Both the position numbers and the translations under genes were made by a program. A stretch of 64,000 nucleotides of DNA from Promethearchaeota archaeon (lineage in GTDB: Archaea; Asgardarchaeota; Lokiarchaeia; Sigyniarchaeales; SOKP01): assembly GCA_011364925.1 (NCBI GenBank), contig RDOA01000002.1, forward strand, positions 62,001 through 126,000, given 5' to 3'. Positions within the stretch are counted from its first letter, which is position 1. Every line of letters begins with the position of its first letter. The notes under the pieces are model-generated. The model was not told the origin of the DNA, did not search any database, and saw nothing but the letters and a program-made list of their open reading frames with translations. Positions 43,428 through 52,950 of this stretch are shown here, piece by piece.

Positions 43428-45455
43428 ATGAACAAACCTTTATTACCATTAGCTATAAAACCTCTAAAGCTTGGCGAAGTTAAACCAGCCGGTTGGTTAA
43501 AAAACCAACTAATTACACAGGCTAATGGATTATCGGGACATTTAGACGAATTTTGGCCCGATGTAATGGATAGTGGGTGGATTGGAGGGGTCGCCGAGGG
43601 TTGGGAGCGCTTTCCTTATTGGCTTGATGGAGTTGTCCCTCTCGCTTATTTATTAGAATCCCAAGAACTAATACGAAAAGTAGAAAAATACATATCTTAC
43701 ATTCTAGATCATCAGCAGAAAGATGGATGGTTTGGTCCAACTAAATGGGGCAAAGAACCTTCGTACGATCCATGGCCAATTATGGTACTTTGTAAAGCAC
43801 TCATTCAATATTATGAAATCAGCAAGAATGAAAAAGTTATTAGAGCTTTAGTAAAATATTATCATAAATTAGACCAAATTCTTACCAGACTCACTCTCGG
43901 TGATAGTTGGGCATACATGAGGTGGATGGATGGCGTGTGGGGGATTCATTGGCTTATTGATAATATCACTGAGGATAGTTTTGAAATTGCTTTTTTAATG
44001 ACACTTGCGGAGAAACTTATGAACCAAGGATATGACTGGAAAACGCATTTTACTGATTTCTACTATACTCACATGAGAAAAGATCCCTTTTCAATGGCAA
44101 TATATGGAAAAAATGGAAATTTTGATGAGAACAAAACTCGAATTCACGATCTTCGAAGTCATGTAGTCAACAACGCAATGGGCATTAAAGCATCAACAAT
44201 ATGGTCAAGACAGAGTGGTTCTGATTATGATAAGCAGATGATCTTAACCGGAATCCGAATTTTGGATAAATATCATGGGCAAGCAACAGGCATGTTCTCG
44301 GGAGACGAGCATTTGGCAGGAAAGAATCCTTCGCAAGGCACAGAATTATGCGCTGTTGTGGAGTATTTATTTTCACTTGAAACTGCTCCTTTAATAATTG
44401 GCTGTAATTCTGATACTGTGACCTTAATTGATCGAATGGAAAAAGTATGTTTCAATGCCCTTCCTGCTACATTCTTGTCTGATATGTGGTCTCATCAATA
44501 CGATCAACAAGTAAACCAAATACAGGCAAATCGAGTAAAAAAACCAATTTATACTACCAATGGTAAAGATTCAAATATTTATGGATTAGAACCTAATTTT
44601 GGGTGTTGTACTGCCAATATGCATCAAGGATGGCCAAAATTTGTTGAATACGGATTTTGGGGTAAAGACGATGAAGGGCTAGTATGCTTAGCTTACGCTC
44701 CTAATAAGATAACTACGATTATTTCTACTAAAACTGGGGAAATACCCATAGAAATTGACGAAATAACGGACTATCCTTTCAAAAATGCCATTAATTTTAA
44801 AATTCATCTAGGAGATTCTACCGAATTTTCGTTAAAATTCCGAATTCCCGAATGGTCTTCACATTCCATAATTAGGATAAATCAAGAGCCTTCAATTCTA
44901 TGTGAGACAGGTGAATTCATTAACCTCTCAAGAACTTGGAACAATGGAGATGAAATAACCCTAACCTTATCTATGGATATTATCCTCGAGCGTAGATATA
45001 ACGACTCTTTAAGTGTGATGCGAGGACCTTTACTGTTTGCTCACAATCCCAAAGAAGAGCATAGAGAATTAAAACGATGGAGCAAAGTAGCAGCATTAAG
45101 GAAGGATGAAATCAGTATCCCTCCACAGGTGAAAGATTGGGAAGTGTTTCCAATTTCTCCTTGGGAGTATGCTCTTTTGGAACCTATTGAATTTAAAGTC
45201 TTCGAAATAAAAGAAAATATTGAAATCTTTCAATCCTTTAATAATGTTCATCCTCCAATTAAAATAAAATTAAAAGCGGTAAGGCTTGAAAACTGGCTTG
45301 TTGAATTTGAAGCAGCTGCACCGCCACCAACCAGTCCCGTAAGAAAATCGGGTAAGATCGAAGAAATTGAATTAATACCGTATGGATGCACAAACATACG
45401 AATCGCAGAATTTCCCACCCTTAAATCGGAAAACTCTAATTCGTATAAGGATTAG
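43428..45455 (+). CDS. GH127-like glycoside hydrolase (beta-L-arabinofuranosidase family)
   Basis: The 675-residue protein matches DUF1680/GH127. Marks are LGEVKPAGWLKNQL, the WERFPYWLDGVVPLAYLL block, GTELCAVVEYLFSLE with the likely acid Glu, and NFGCCTANMHQGWPK with the Cys pair that provides the nucleophile and zinc ligand in characterised relatives. The C-terminal part is a beta-sandwich. It removes arabinofuranosyl units or related sugars. There is no signal peptide, so it acts inside the cell. It shares an operon with the phosphohexomutase (14 bp). Confidence 0.85.
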   Translation: MNKPLLPLAIKPLKLGEVKPAGWLKNQLITQANGLSGHLDEFWPDVMDSGWIGGVAEGWERFPYWLDGVVPLAYLLESQELIRKVEKYISYILDHQQKDGWFGPTKWGKEPSYDPWPIMVLCKALIQYYEISKNEKVIRALVKYYHKLDQILTRLTLGDSWAYMRWMDGVWGIHWLIDNITEDSFEIAFLMTLAEKLMNQGYDWKTHFTDFYYTHMRKDPFSMAIYGKNGNFDENKTRIHDLRSHVVNNAMGIKASTIWSRQSGSDYDKQMILTGIRILDKYHGQATGMFSGDEHLAGKNPSQGTELCAVVEYLFSLETAPLIIGCNSDTVTLIDRMEKVCFNALPATFLSDMWSHQYDQQVNQIQANRVKKPIYTTNGKDSNIYGLEPNFGCCTANMHQGWPKFVEYGFWGKDDEGLVCLAYAPNKITTIISTKTGEIPIEIDEITDYPFKNAINFKIHLGDSTEFSLKFRIPEWSSHSIIRINQEPSILCETGEFINLSRTWNNGDEITLTLSMDIILERRYNDSLSVMRGPLLFAHNPKEEHRELKRWSKVAALRKDEISIPPQVKDWEVFPISPWEYALLEPIEFKVFEIKENIEIFQSFNNVHPPIKIKLKAVRLENWLVEFEAAAPPPTSPVRKSGKIEEIELIPYGCTNIRIAEFPTLKSENSNSYKD

Positions 45456-45541
45456 TAGTAGATTCTTTCTTAAGAAAAGCAAAATTTAATAGAAAATGGA
45501 TTGTAATTCAATTATTATACAAAATTCATAATAGTAAAAAA

Positions 45542-47536
45542 GTGGTAATTATTTCAGAGCGAAAAAAATTATGGGAACCTTCTGAAGAATGGATAAGAAA
45601 CGCGAACATAACTAAGTTCATTGAACTTGTTAATAGGGATTACGGACAGAATATTAGTGGGGGAAAAGATTTATATAAATTTTCAGTAAACAATATTGAA
45701 GATTTCTGGGACGCCATGTGGAAATTTTCCACTATAATCGCTTCCAAACCTTACGAAAAAGTAGTGGAAGATTTGAGTGTGTTTCCAGGAACAAAATGGT
45801 TTCCAGGTGCTCGCTTGAACTTCGCAGAAAACTTGTTAAAATTCAAAGATGACCAATTAGCATTTATCTTCCAAGGTGAGACAAAAGTAAGTAAACAAAT
45901 GACTTATAAAGAGTTGAACAAAACTGTTGCTCGTTTAGCTAAATCTCTTAGAGAATTAGGAGTAAGAAAGGGTGATCGCGTCGTATCCTACATTCCAAAC
46001 TTAATTGAAACACCAATCGCCATGCTAGCGGCAACTGCAATCGGAGCTGTTTGGGCTTCTTGTGGTGCGGAATTACAACCGAGTGCTGTTATAGATAGAT
46101 TTGGACAAATCGAACCAAAAGTGCTGTTCACCGTAGATGGGTACTTTTACCGGGACCAAGAATTCAATATCATCTCAAACGCTAAAACCGTAGTTGACGC
46201 CATTCCATCGATTGAAAAAGTAATTGTGGTGAATTATATTTCAGATAATAAGCCAGATATTAGTAGTATTCCTAATAGTATCCACTGGGACGATTTTATT
46301 TCTAAAGACATGGCTCCTCCCCTTGAATTTGAACAATCACCTTTTGACCATCCTGTATATATTATGTTCTCCTCTGGAACAACTGGAGCGCCAAAATGTC
46401 TTGTTCAGAGTGCAGGTGGTGTGTTAATTAATCATTTAAAGGAACTTGTCCTTTTAACAGACTGTAAAAGAAGCGATGTATTCAATTACATTACTGCACC
46501 TTCTTGGATGATGTGGAATTGGCTTATTAGCGGCCTAGCAGTGGGATGTACAATATTTTTATATGACGGCAATCCACTTTTCCCCGATCCATTGAGATTT
46601 TTTGAATTAATTGAAATGCATAAAATATCTATTTTCGGAACTAGTGCTTCTTATATCCATTATTTAATGGGTTTAAAGGTTAAACCTGCTGAAAAATACG
46701 ATCTTAGCGCATTAAGAGAAATCTCGCAGACCGCATCAACGCTTTCACCAGAAGGATTTGAGTATGTGTATAGAGAAATAAAAAAGGACCTCTTTTTTAA
46801 TTCAATTAGTGGAGGAACGGACATTAACGGATGTTTTGCAGGGGCTATGCCAATTCTCCCGGTCTACTCTGGAGAATTACAAGGGCGAGGTTTAGCGATG
46901 AAAGTAGAAGCATATTCTGATAATGCTGAGCCGATTGAAGATGAGCAAGCTGAATTAGTCTGCGAGGCACCATCCCCGTCCATGCCAATATATTTCTGGG
47001 GTGACGACGAGAACATGACAAAGTACAAAGCTGCGTATTTCGATCATTTTAAAGATGTAGGTAAAAATGTCTGGAGGCACGGCGATTATATAGTAATTCA
47101 TAGCGACACCGGAGGTATAACTTTTTGGGGTCGATCAGATGCAGTTCTAAAACCAAGTGGAGTGAGAATCGGAACAGCAGAGATTTACAACGTAGTTGAA
47201 CAACTTCCAGAAGTCGCAGATTCATTAGTGATCGGGCAAAAATATGAAGGAGATATAAGAATTATAATGTTTGTCTTATTAAATGAAGGATATGAACTCA
47301 ATGATGAATTAAAAGTTAAAATTAGACAAACACTCCGTGAAAAAACATCTCCAAGACACGTACCAAAACTTATTTATGCAACTCCTCCAGATGGCATCCC
47401 TTATACTTTTAGTAATAAGAAAGTTGAAATTGCTGTGACAAAAATTATCCATGGAATGGCAGTTGCAAATCGCGGGGCTCTTAGAAACCCAGAATCTTTA
47501 GATTTTTATATTGAAATGAAAGATAAGCTTAAATAA
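45542..47536 (+). CDS. aacS: Acetoacetyl-CoA synthetase
   Basis: The 664-residue protein matches acetoacetyl-CoA synthetases: WFPGARLNFAENLL near residue 82, the adenylate loop MFSSGTTGAPKCLVQSAGG, SGGTDINGCFAG, and a C-terminal GRSDAVLKPSGVRIGTAEIY with the catalytic C-terminal Lys region. It activates acetoacetate with ATP and CoA, bringing it into acyl-CoA metabolism. Length fits the family (about 650-670). The start is GTG 45542. Confidence 0.88.
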   Translation: MVIISERKKLWEPSEEWIRNANITKFIELVNRDYGQNISGGKDLYKFSVNNIEDFWDAMWKFSTIIASKPYEKVVEDLSVFPGTKWFPGARLNFAENLLKFKDDQLAFIFQGETKVSKQMTYKELNKTVARLAKSLRELGVRKGDRVVSYIPNLIETPIAMLAATAIGAVWASCGAELQPSAVIDRFGQIEPKVLFTVDGYFYRDQEFNIISNAKTVVDAIPSIEKVIVVNYISDNKPDISSIPNSIHWDDFISKDMAPPLEFEQSPFDHPVYIMFSSGTTGAPKCLVQSAGGVLINHLKELVLLTDCKRSDVFNYITAPSWMMWNWLISGLAVGCTIFLYDGNPLFPDPLRFFELIEMHKISIFGTSASYIHYLMGLKVKPAEKYDLSALREISQTASTLSPEGFEYVYREIKKDLFFNSISGGTDINGCFAGAMPILPVYSGELQGRGLAMKVEAYSDNAEPIEDEQAELVCEAPSPSMPIYFWGDDENMTKYKAAYFDHFKDVGKNVWRHGDYIVIHSDTGGITFWGRSDAVLKPSGVRIGTAEIYNVVEQLPEVADSLVIGQKYEGDIRIIMFVLLNEGYELNDELKVKIRQTLREKTSPRHVPKLIYATPPDGIPYTFSNKKVEIAVTKIIHGMAVANRGALRNPESLDFYIEMKDKLK

Positions 47537-47583
47537 ACCAAATATCTCAATTTTTTTTTAAATAATGTCCTTATTATATTTCT

Positions 47584-48141
47584 TTACCTATTTCCCTTAT
47601 TCTCTTCATATAATGCAGGTAAAAAATTGGCAAATTCCCCAATTTCCTCTATGTTATGCTTACGTAGAGCCTCAATAAACGATTTTGGAGACTTAGCAGG
47701 TAATCGGAAAGTTGTTCGTAATTTTGTTCCATTATCGATTTGTTCGTATTCATGTAAAATCCAAGTCATAGGTTTGTCTTCATTATCGAGAGTACTCCCT
47801 ACAAGAGCATGGCTATATTCAATTGGTATAGGTGATGAGCTCGGATCTTCCCAACGAATTCGCAGCATAGTAGGGAGTCCAATATTTTCAATAATACGTT
47901 GAATGGCTCCAACATGACCTTGCTTTGGTGAAACTTCCCACTCGAAGGATTTATGATCGTCTGGGTGCCATAATTTATACCGATCGCTCGAATCAATATT
48001 ATCCCACCACCAATCAATCATTTCTGGTATAACTCCTGGAAGTTCGTGATCAACCACTAGATCTACAGTTTTACCCTTTGATCTTTTAATAATTTCCTCC
48101 ATTATTTTATCTGATTCAAACTCTTTATCGCTATTAGACAT
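47584..48141 (-). CDS. DAPG hydrolase-like (PhlG-type) protein
   Basis: The 185-residue protein has MIDWWWDNIDSSDRYKLWHPDDHKSFEW, which resembles the DAPG hydrolase (PhlG) family signature, with His and Asp residues that could bind a metal; the later strands (HEYEQIDNGTKLRTTFRLPAK) fit a helix-grip fold. PhlG cleaves a carbon-carbon bond in diacetylphloroglucinol; the substrate here is unlikely to be the same. It stands alone and converges on the acetoacetyl-CoA synthetase gene. Confidence 0.65.
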   Translation of the reverse strand: MSNSDKEFESDKIMEEIIKRSKGKTVDLVVDHELPGVIPEMIDWWWDNIDSSDRYKLWHPDDHKSFEWEVSPKQGHVGAIQRIIENIGLPTMLRIRWEDPSSSPIPIEYSHALVGSTLDNEDKPMTWILHEYEQIDNGTKLRTTFRLPAKSPKSFIEALRKHNIEEIGEFANFLPALYEENKGNR

Positions 48142-48327
48142 GTTCTTAAAACCTTCCTTTTATTCTTTCATCATTATAAAACTGTGTTTATTATTCATGG
48201 ATTTTTTTAAAAGTTTTCTTCTTTCTCTTATTTTTTTTTCTTTTTAAAAAATGATAAACTTCTTATTTTGTAAAATTGATTTGATAGTCGAATATTCAGC
48301 AAATGTAAAAATTGTAAAAGGCGTAAC

Positions 48328-48774
48328 ATGTTAATGGATCTATTTGATTGGATTTTTATAATATCAGGAATTGTTTTTTTCTCGTCGATAATTTGTGTAT
48401 TTATCTTAACCGCTAATGATAAAGAAGATAAGGTGAAAATATTCGGAATAATTCTATTTATTATGATTTTTCCACTTATCTCAGTGCTGATTAAGTATAG
48501 TATTGTTGGAGATTTAAGGTTTATAATCTTTCTTATTTTAATTCTTAGTTATTTAGTAATTGAATTTTTACTTGATCAGGTTTTCAAGATTGACTTTCGA
48601 TCGAAATTAAGCCGTCACATTCCTTATATTATTGTAGAGTGGACTGCTTGTTTTTCTTTCTTGTTTGGAGCCCTCAGACTTGACTATACTTGGGGCTGGA
48701 TTGTATCTTTCTTCTTCTTTGCATTTATAATTGCTTTGATTTACAATATAGCTAAACTTAAAAGAAAGAAATAG
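48328..48774 (+). CDS. Small membrane protein
   Basis: The 148-residue protein has about four or five membrane helices (FIISGIVFFSSIICVFIL, IFGIILFIMIFPLISVLI, and others) and a basic C-terminus KLKRKK. No family is recognised. It stands alone with an AT-rich upstream gap. Confidence 0.55.
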   Translation: MLMDLFDWIFIISGIVFFSSIICVFILTANDKEDKVKIFGIILFIMIFPLISVLIKYSIVGDLRFIIFLILILSYLVIEFLLDQVFKIDFRSKLSRHIPYIIVEWTACFSFLFGALRLDYTWGWIVSFFFFAFIIALIYNIAKLKRKK

Positions 48775-48862
48775 AATATTACGATTCTAGCTTCAATCTC
48801 AACTGTATTTTAATCAATTTAATTGAGACTGTGGCAATGAATAATAATTGATAATCAAAAGA

Positions 48863-49288
48863 CTAAGTCTTAAATTTTAATTCACAAGCGCAATTTTTTG
48901 AATTAATTATATCATTTCCACTAGGACATTTTTTTGGATGCCCGTATTTTTCGCATATCTTATTAATCGTATCACATGATAATAATAGATTAAGTTTTGA
49001 ACTTTCGGTATGAGCTTCTTCCGCTGTCATTCCTAATTCATTATAGAAAAGTAATTCAAGCAATTGTTCGTGTCTTATCAATTCTTTTGCCACTTCTTTT
49101 CCTAAATTGGTTAAAGATACTTCGAAAAAAGGTTCATAATTGACATGTCCATTCGCTTTTAACCTTTTTACGCAACTGCCTAACGTAGAATGTATTATAT
49201 TTAGCTTTCGTGCAATTTGACTTACTTTTATCGGTTTTTTGTTCTTGTACAAAAACTTTAATACTGTATAATCTAACTCTCTCATCAA
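48863..49288 (-). CDS. DtxR/MntR-family metal-dependent repressor
   Basis: The 141-residue protein has an N-terminal winged helix (PIKVSQIARKLNIIHSTLGSCVKRLKANG) and a C-terminal helical domain with candidate metal ligands: RHEQLLELL, AEEAHTESSKLN, SCDTINKICEKYGHP and CP. DtxR-family proteins bind Fe, Mn or Zn and then repress uptake genes. It lies 25 bp after the ABC ATPase gene of a Zn/Mn-type transporter, so it most likely controls it. A palindrome in the divergent promoter at 51154 is a candidate site. Confidence 0.85.
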   Translation of the reverse strand: MMRELDYTVLKFLYKNKKPIKVSQIARKLNIIHSTLGSCVKRLKANGHVNYEPFFEVSLTNLGKEVAKELIRHEQLLELLFYNELGMTAEEAHTESSKLNLLLSCDTINKICEKYGHPKKCPSGNDIINSKNCACELKFKT

Positions 49289-49313
49289 TTCATAACCAAC
49301 ATTTACATTTATT

Positions 49314-50027
49314 TTAAAAACTAAAAATTTGTTTAATAATTTGTTCTACTTCAGGATTATATGGCTCTCCATCATATATTATGGTTCCATCCATAAGAAG
49401 GAGTCTAGAGCAATATGGTTGCAACAAATCAAGGTGATGATTAATTGCAATAATAGTGATATTCAGGTTATTATTTAATTCTACCAATAAGGTCATCAAA
49501 TCTTTCACCATCATAAAATCTAGGGCACTAGTTGGTTCATCGAGGAGTAAAATATAAGGTTTTGAGGCGAGTGCTCTAGCTACCATTACTTTCTGAAGTT
49601 CTCCTCCCGACAAATGTCCAATTGGACGATTCTTATACGCTTCTAGATGAACTGTATGAAGTGCTTCTTCAGCTTGCTTTTTATCTTTGGTTTTTAAGGG
49701 TTTCATAAATCCGATTTTGCCGAATAAACCCATTTCTACTACATCTAATACTGTTGCCGGAAAAGTTTTTTTAACTGAAATATTTTGAGGGACATACCCA
49801 ACATTTGATCGTACTTTTTTAATGTTTTGAGAACCGAGAACTGTTACCGTTCCGGTAAAAGGTTCGATAAGACCTAAAATAGTCTTTAGAAAAGTAGTTT
49901 TACCCGAACCATTTGGACCGAAAATACCAATATATTCCCCTTGATTAATGTTTACATTAACATTCTGTAATGCAATTATATTCTGGTTTTTCACGCTAAC
50001 GTTTTCAAAACTTATGACTGGTTCCAT
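49314..50027 (-). CDS. znuC: Zn/Mn ABC transporter ATP-binding protein
   Basis: The 237-residue protein has GPNGSGKTTF (Walker A, near 37), LSGGELQKV (signature) and ILLLDEPTSALDF (Walker B). The length and the KVRSNVGYVPQ Q-loop fit cluster-9 metal importers of the ZnuC/MntB type. It supplies energy for the permease at 51273. It is between the DtxR-like regulator and the binding protein on the minus strand. Confidence 0.88.
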   Translation of the reverse strand: MEPVISFENVSVKNQNIIALQNVNVNINQGEYIGIFGPNGSGKTTFLKTILGLIEPFTGTVTVLGSQNIKKVRSNVGYVPQNISVKKTFPATVLDVVEMGLFGKIGFMKPLKTKDKKQAEEALHTVHLEAYKNRPIGHLSGGELQKVMVARALASKPYILLLDEPTSALDFMMVKDLMTLLVELNNNLNITIIAINHHLDLLQPYCSRLLLMDGTIIYDGEPYNPEVEQIIKQIFSF

Positions 50028-50069
50028 ATTCTAGCCTCCTTCATTCTTTATTGTAATTCCAATTCAATT

Positions 50070-51137
50070 TTATTTTCTCGTTCTTATGTAAATAAAAATA
50101 ATTAAAAGTGCACTTATAATTATACTAAAAGTGATGATAATCCCTAGTAAATCAAGTAAACTTGGCGGATTGATTGGATTACCCAGTGCCCATAAATCAT
50201 ATTCAATCATCTGCGTATAATTTGAAATTAATACACGCTCTCCATTCCAATTAACTTCTACATTTAAAAGGGGAGTAAGTATAGCAATTTTTGATTCCGT
50301 TTCCCTAGCTATTTCATAAACACTCTCAGTTTTATGTTGAGGATCTGTAACAATTAGATGACATCCTTCTTCCTTCATTATTTTTATAATATCTGTAATC
50401 TCTATAGCAGAAGGTTCTTGATCTTCCCCCTTTTCAATGGATGCTAATCGAGTTACATTTAAAAGCTTTTCTTGGAATAAATAAAAATAAGCAGGATGAT
50501 TGACAACGACCTTCGTTCCATTATAAGTGGATTTTGCATTCTGAATGGTATCTAATAAGTTATCAAGAACTGTTAAATAATTCAAAGTGTTATTTGAATA
50601 AATCCACTTATTAGATATTAAAGGTTCCATTATCCAAAGGGTTTGATTGATCTTTTGTGTAAAATTTTTCATATTATTAGGGTCCATCCAGACATGGGGA
50701 TTGACAAATCCAAGTAACGGGTCAATTTTAAGCATATTTGGATCAATTAGTTCAACAACATAAGCGTCTTCCCATTCAGTTCGCCACCATGGCTCTAAAT
50801 CCTCAATTCCCATCCGAAATATGATATCAGCATTTTCAAGGGCTAAAATTTTATCAGAAGTTGGTTCGTAGGAATGAGGATCAGCCGATCCAGGTACTAT
50901 AATAGTGACATCTTGTCCTATAACATGCTCAACGACATCTTCTACTATCGTGATTGTCGCCACAATATTCAAAGAAGTATTCGCTACTTCAAATGAATTT
51001 AATGGATGCGAAACTTTTTTATTTATTTGACCTAAATTTAATCCAGAATTTGCTGATAATAAAAAGAAAATTAAGAAAATAGACGCTATCGTTCTAAATT
51101 TTTTCAAAACTTTCATTATAGAAAGTATTTTTAACAT
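50070..51137 (-). CDS. znuA: Zn/Mn ABC transporter substrate-binding protein, membrane-anchored
   Basis: The 355-residue protein has an N-terminal hydrophobic signal (TIASIFLIFFLLSANSGL) and the cluster-A-I metal ligands: ADPHSYEPTSDKI, NPHVWMDPNN, NHPAYFYLF and TDPQHKTE. A second hydrophobic segment, IIITFSIIISALLIIFIYIRTRK, closes the protein, so it is anchored at both ends or by the C-terminus after signal removal, a common archaeal arrangement. It binds zinc or manganese outside the membrane. Its promoter is shared divergently with the permease gene at 51273. Confidence 0.88.
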   Translation of the reverse strand: MLKILSIMKVLKKFRTIASIFLIFFLLSANSGLNLGQINKKVSHPLNSFEVANTSLNIVATITIVEDVVEHVIGQDVTIIVPGSADPHSYEPTSDKILALENADIIFRMGIEDLEPWWRTEWEDAYVVELIDPNMLKIDPLLGFVNPHVWMDPNNMKNFTQKINQTLWIMEPLISNKWIYSNNTLNYLTVLDNLLDTIQNAKSTYNGTKVVVNHPAYFYLFQEKLLNVTRLASIEKGEDQEPSAIEITDIIKIMKEEGCHLIVTDPQHKTESVYEIARETESKIAILTPLLNVEVNWNGERVLISNYTQMIEYDLWALGNPINPPSLLDLLGIIITFSIIISALLIIFIYIRTRK

Positions 51138-51153
51138 TCTGATTTTTCCTATT

Positions 51154-51167
51154 TACGATCGTTCGTA
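51154..51167. promoter_or_regulatory. Candidate metal-repressor operator in divergent znuA/znuB promoter
   Basis: TACGATCGTTCGTA forms 5-bp inverted arms around a 4-bp centre, and it contains the palindrome ACGATCGT. It adjoins a TATA-like TATATAAT at 51166-51173 that would serve the plus-strand permease gene, and lies 17 bp above the ATG of the binding-protein gene. A DtxR-like repressor in the same cluster is the natural binder. The gap is 135 bp. Confidence 0.5.
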
Positions 51168-51272
51168 TATAATTTAATTTAAACTTTGTGAAAAGAATTA
51201 GATGAAAAGAAATTTAAAGGAGCGTTCCATAATTTTACTCAAAATAGTATTAGAAAAAAGATTAAACCTATC

Positions 51273-52208
51273 ATGTTATATGAGAATTTTTTTGAAGCAT
51301 TATTAAAATATGCATTTCTTCAACGCGCGTTGTTCACATCTATAATTGTAGGTGTAATTTGTGGTCTTGTAGGTGTGTTTATAATATTACGAGGTTTAAT
51401 TTTTATGGGAGCTGGGATTGCGCATTCTTCTTTCGCAGGAGGTGCGTTAGGGATACTCTTAGGAATAAATCCATTTGTTACAATATTCTTTTTTAGTACT
51501 GGTGCAGCGTTGACAATTGGTTTCATTAATGAGAAGGGTTACGTAGAAGATAATAATGTTGCAGTAGGGATTATTTTTTCCCTTACAATGGCTCTTGCTA
51601 TATTATTTATAAGTTTAATAAGAACGTATAATGCTGCTGTTACTAATATTCTATTTGGAAATGTTTTGGTTGTCACAACCGAAGATATGATTTTACTGAT
51701 TTTTATTAGTATCATAATCATGATGATCGTTTTCTTTATGAAAAAGGAACTATTTTTCATAACTTTTGATGATGAAATGGCAAGTGCAACGGGAATACCA
51801 GTAAGGTTTATTTCTTACATATTTCTTATGTTAATTTCGTTTGCAATTGTAGTCTCTTTGAAAGCAATAGGTGCAATATTGGTTTTTGCGATGATTACAA
51901 CACCAGCAGCATCAGCATACCAATGGAGTTATAAATTAAATCGAATTTTATTACTTTCAATACTATTCGGAGCTATTTCATCATCTGTCGGACTCTATTT
52001 ATCTTATATTCTTAATTTGCCTTCTGGTTCCATGATCACTATGACAATAAGCGTTATTTTCATAATTTCAATCATTTTTTCACCAAAAAGAAAAGCGGGC
52101 AAGGATATTGGGTATAAGCACACATGTAAGGTCTGTGATAAAGTGAGCGTTGAAGAATGCGAGTTTTGTTTAGCAGAAGAACAGAAGAACCATCAAGAAA
52201 TAAAATAA
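51273..52208 (+). CDS. znuB: Zn/Mn ABC transporter permease
   Basis: The 311-residue protein has eight or so membrane helices starting LFTSIIVGVICGLVGVFIIL and carries the ABC-3 family block MGAGIAHSSFAGGALGILLG near residue 47-66. It ends with a Cys-rich tail, HTCKVCDKVSVEECEFC, four cysteines in CxxC and CxxxxCxxC-like order, which could bind the metal on the cytoplasmic side. Such a tail is not usual in ZnuB. It is divergent from the genes for the other two subunits. Confidence 0.88.
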   Translation: MLYENFFEALLKYAFLQRALFTSIIVGVICGLVGVFIILRGLIFMGAGIAHSSFAGGALGILLGINPFVTIFFFSTGAALTIGFINEKGYVEDNNVAVGIIFSLTMALAILFISLIRTYNAAVTNILFGNVLVVTTEDMILLIFISIIIMMIVFFMKKELFFITFDDEMASATGIPVRFISYIFLMLISFAIVVSLKAIGAILVFAMITTPAASAYQWSYKLNRILLLSILFGAISSSVGLYLSYILNLPSGSMITMTISVIFIISIIFSPKRKAGKDIGYKHTCKVCDKVSVEECEFCLAEEQKNHQEIK

Positions 52209-52239
52209 TTTGAATTTTAGCTAAAAAACATACACATAC

Positions 52240-52773
52240 CTAAGATTGTTTCAAATAAGATTGCTGCTTATTCTCAACATTTTGTTTCAGGTTTTGAGCA
52301 AACTTTTCTGCATGTTTGAGGTCATCAGCATTCGGTCTTCCCTTATTGATACCCCCAAAAAGTTTAAGAAATTTATTAGTGTTAAAGCCTCCACAATTAA
52401 ATTCGTCAACAATCTTATAACCCTTAGATTGCAGCTTTTCCCGAAGTTTTGAGTGATTATGGGACAATATCTCTTTCTCATATAAGGGATCATATTTGAT
52501 TAATCCTCGCGGAGCTCCATCTGTCGAAAATATGAATACTTTCTGGTTTTTACCCTGTGGAAGTTTATCAGCAAGATTTAGCAGAAATTCGTGGTGTTTT
52601 CCACCATATATTCCCGATCCAAAACCTATAAGACTATAATCTTGGATATCACCAAGATCTACTTCTTCTGGTGTTTTTAATTGAGCGTCAAGAACTTCTG
52701 CGAATACATTAGCAATTTTTTCAGTATTTTTATGATGTATTGATTTAACAACCACTAGAATCATCTTTTTCAT
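52240..52773 (-). CDS. Flavodoxin family protein
   Basis: The 177-residue protein has the flavodoxin fold: MILVVVKSIHHKNTEKIANVFAEVL with the FMN-phosphate loop replaced by SIHHKNTEK, then GFGSGIYGGKHHEFLLNLADKL and a VFIFSTDGAPRG strand. It likely binds FMN and carries electrons, or has a protoporphyrinogen-oxidase-like role. It ends near the permease stop and converges on it. Confidence 0.8.
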   Translation of the reverse strand: MKKMILVVVKSIHHKNTEKIANVFAEVLDAQLKTPEEVDLGDIQDYSLIGFGSGIYGGKHHEFLLNLADKLPQGKNQKVFIFSTDGAPRGLIKYDPLYEKEILSHNHSKLREKLQSKGYKIVDEFNCGGFNTNKFLKLFGGINKGRPNADDLKHAEKFAQNLKQNVENKQQSYLKQS

Positions 52774-52950
52774 CCCTGACTGATTAATTTATAGTAATCA
52801 CAACACGACCCTTAAAATGCCCCATTCCTCAAAATCCTCTTTCTTTTTATATTTTGTATATTAATTTAACAACTTATTTTAAAAACTTTTTTTATAACTT
52901 ATTTACAAGTTTATTTGATTTAATTTCAAAAAAAAAAAAATTTAAAAATT

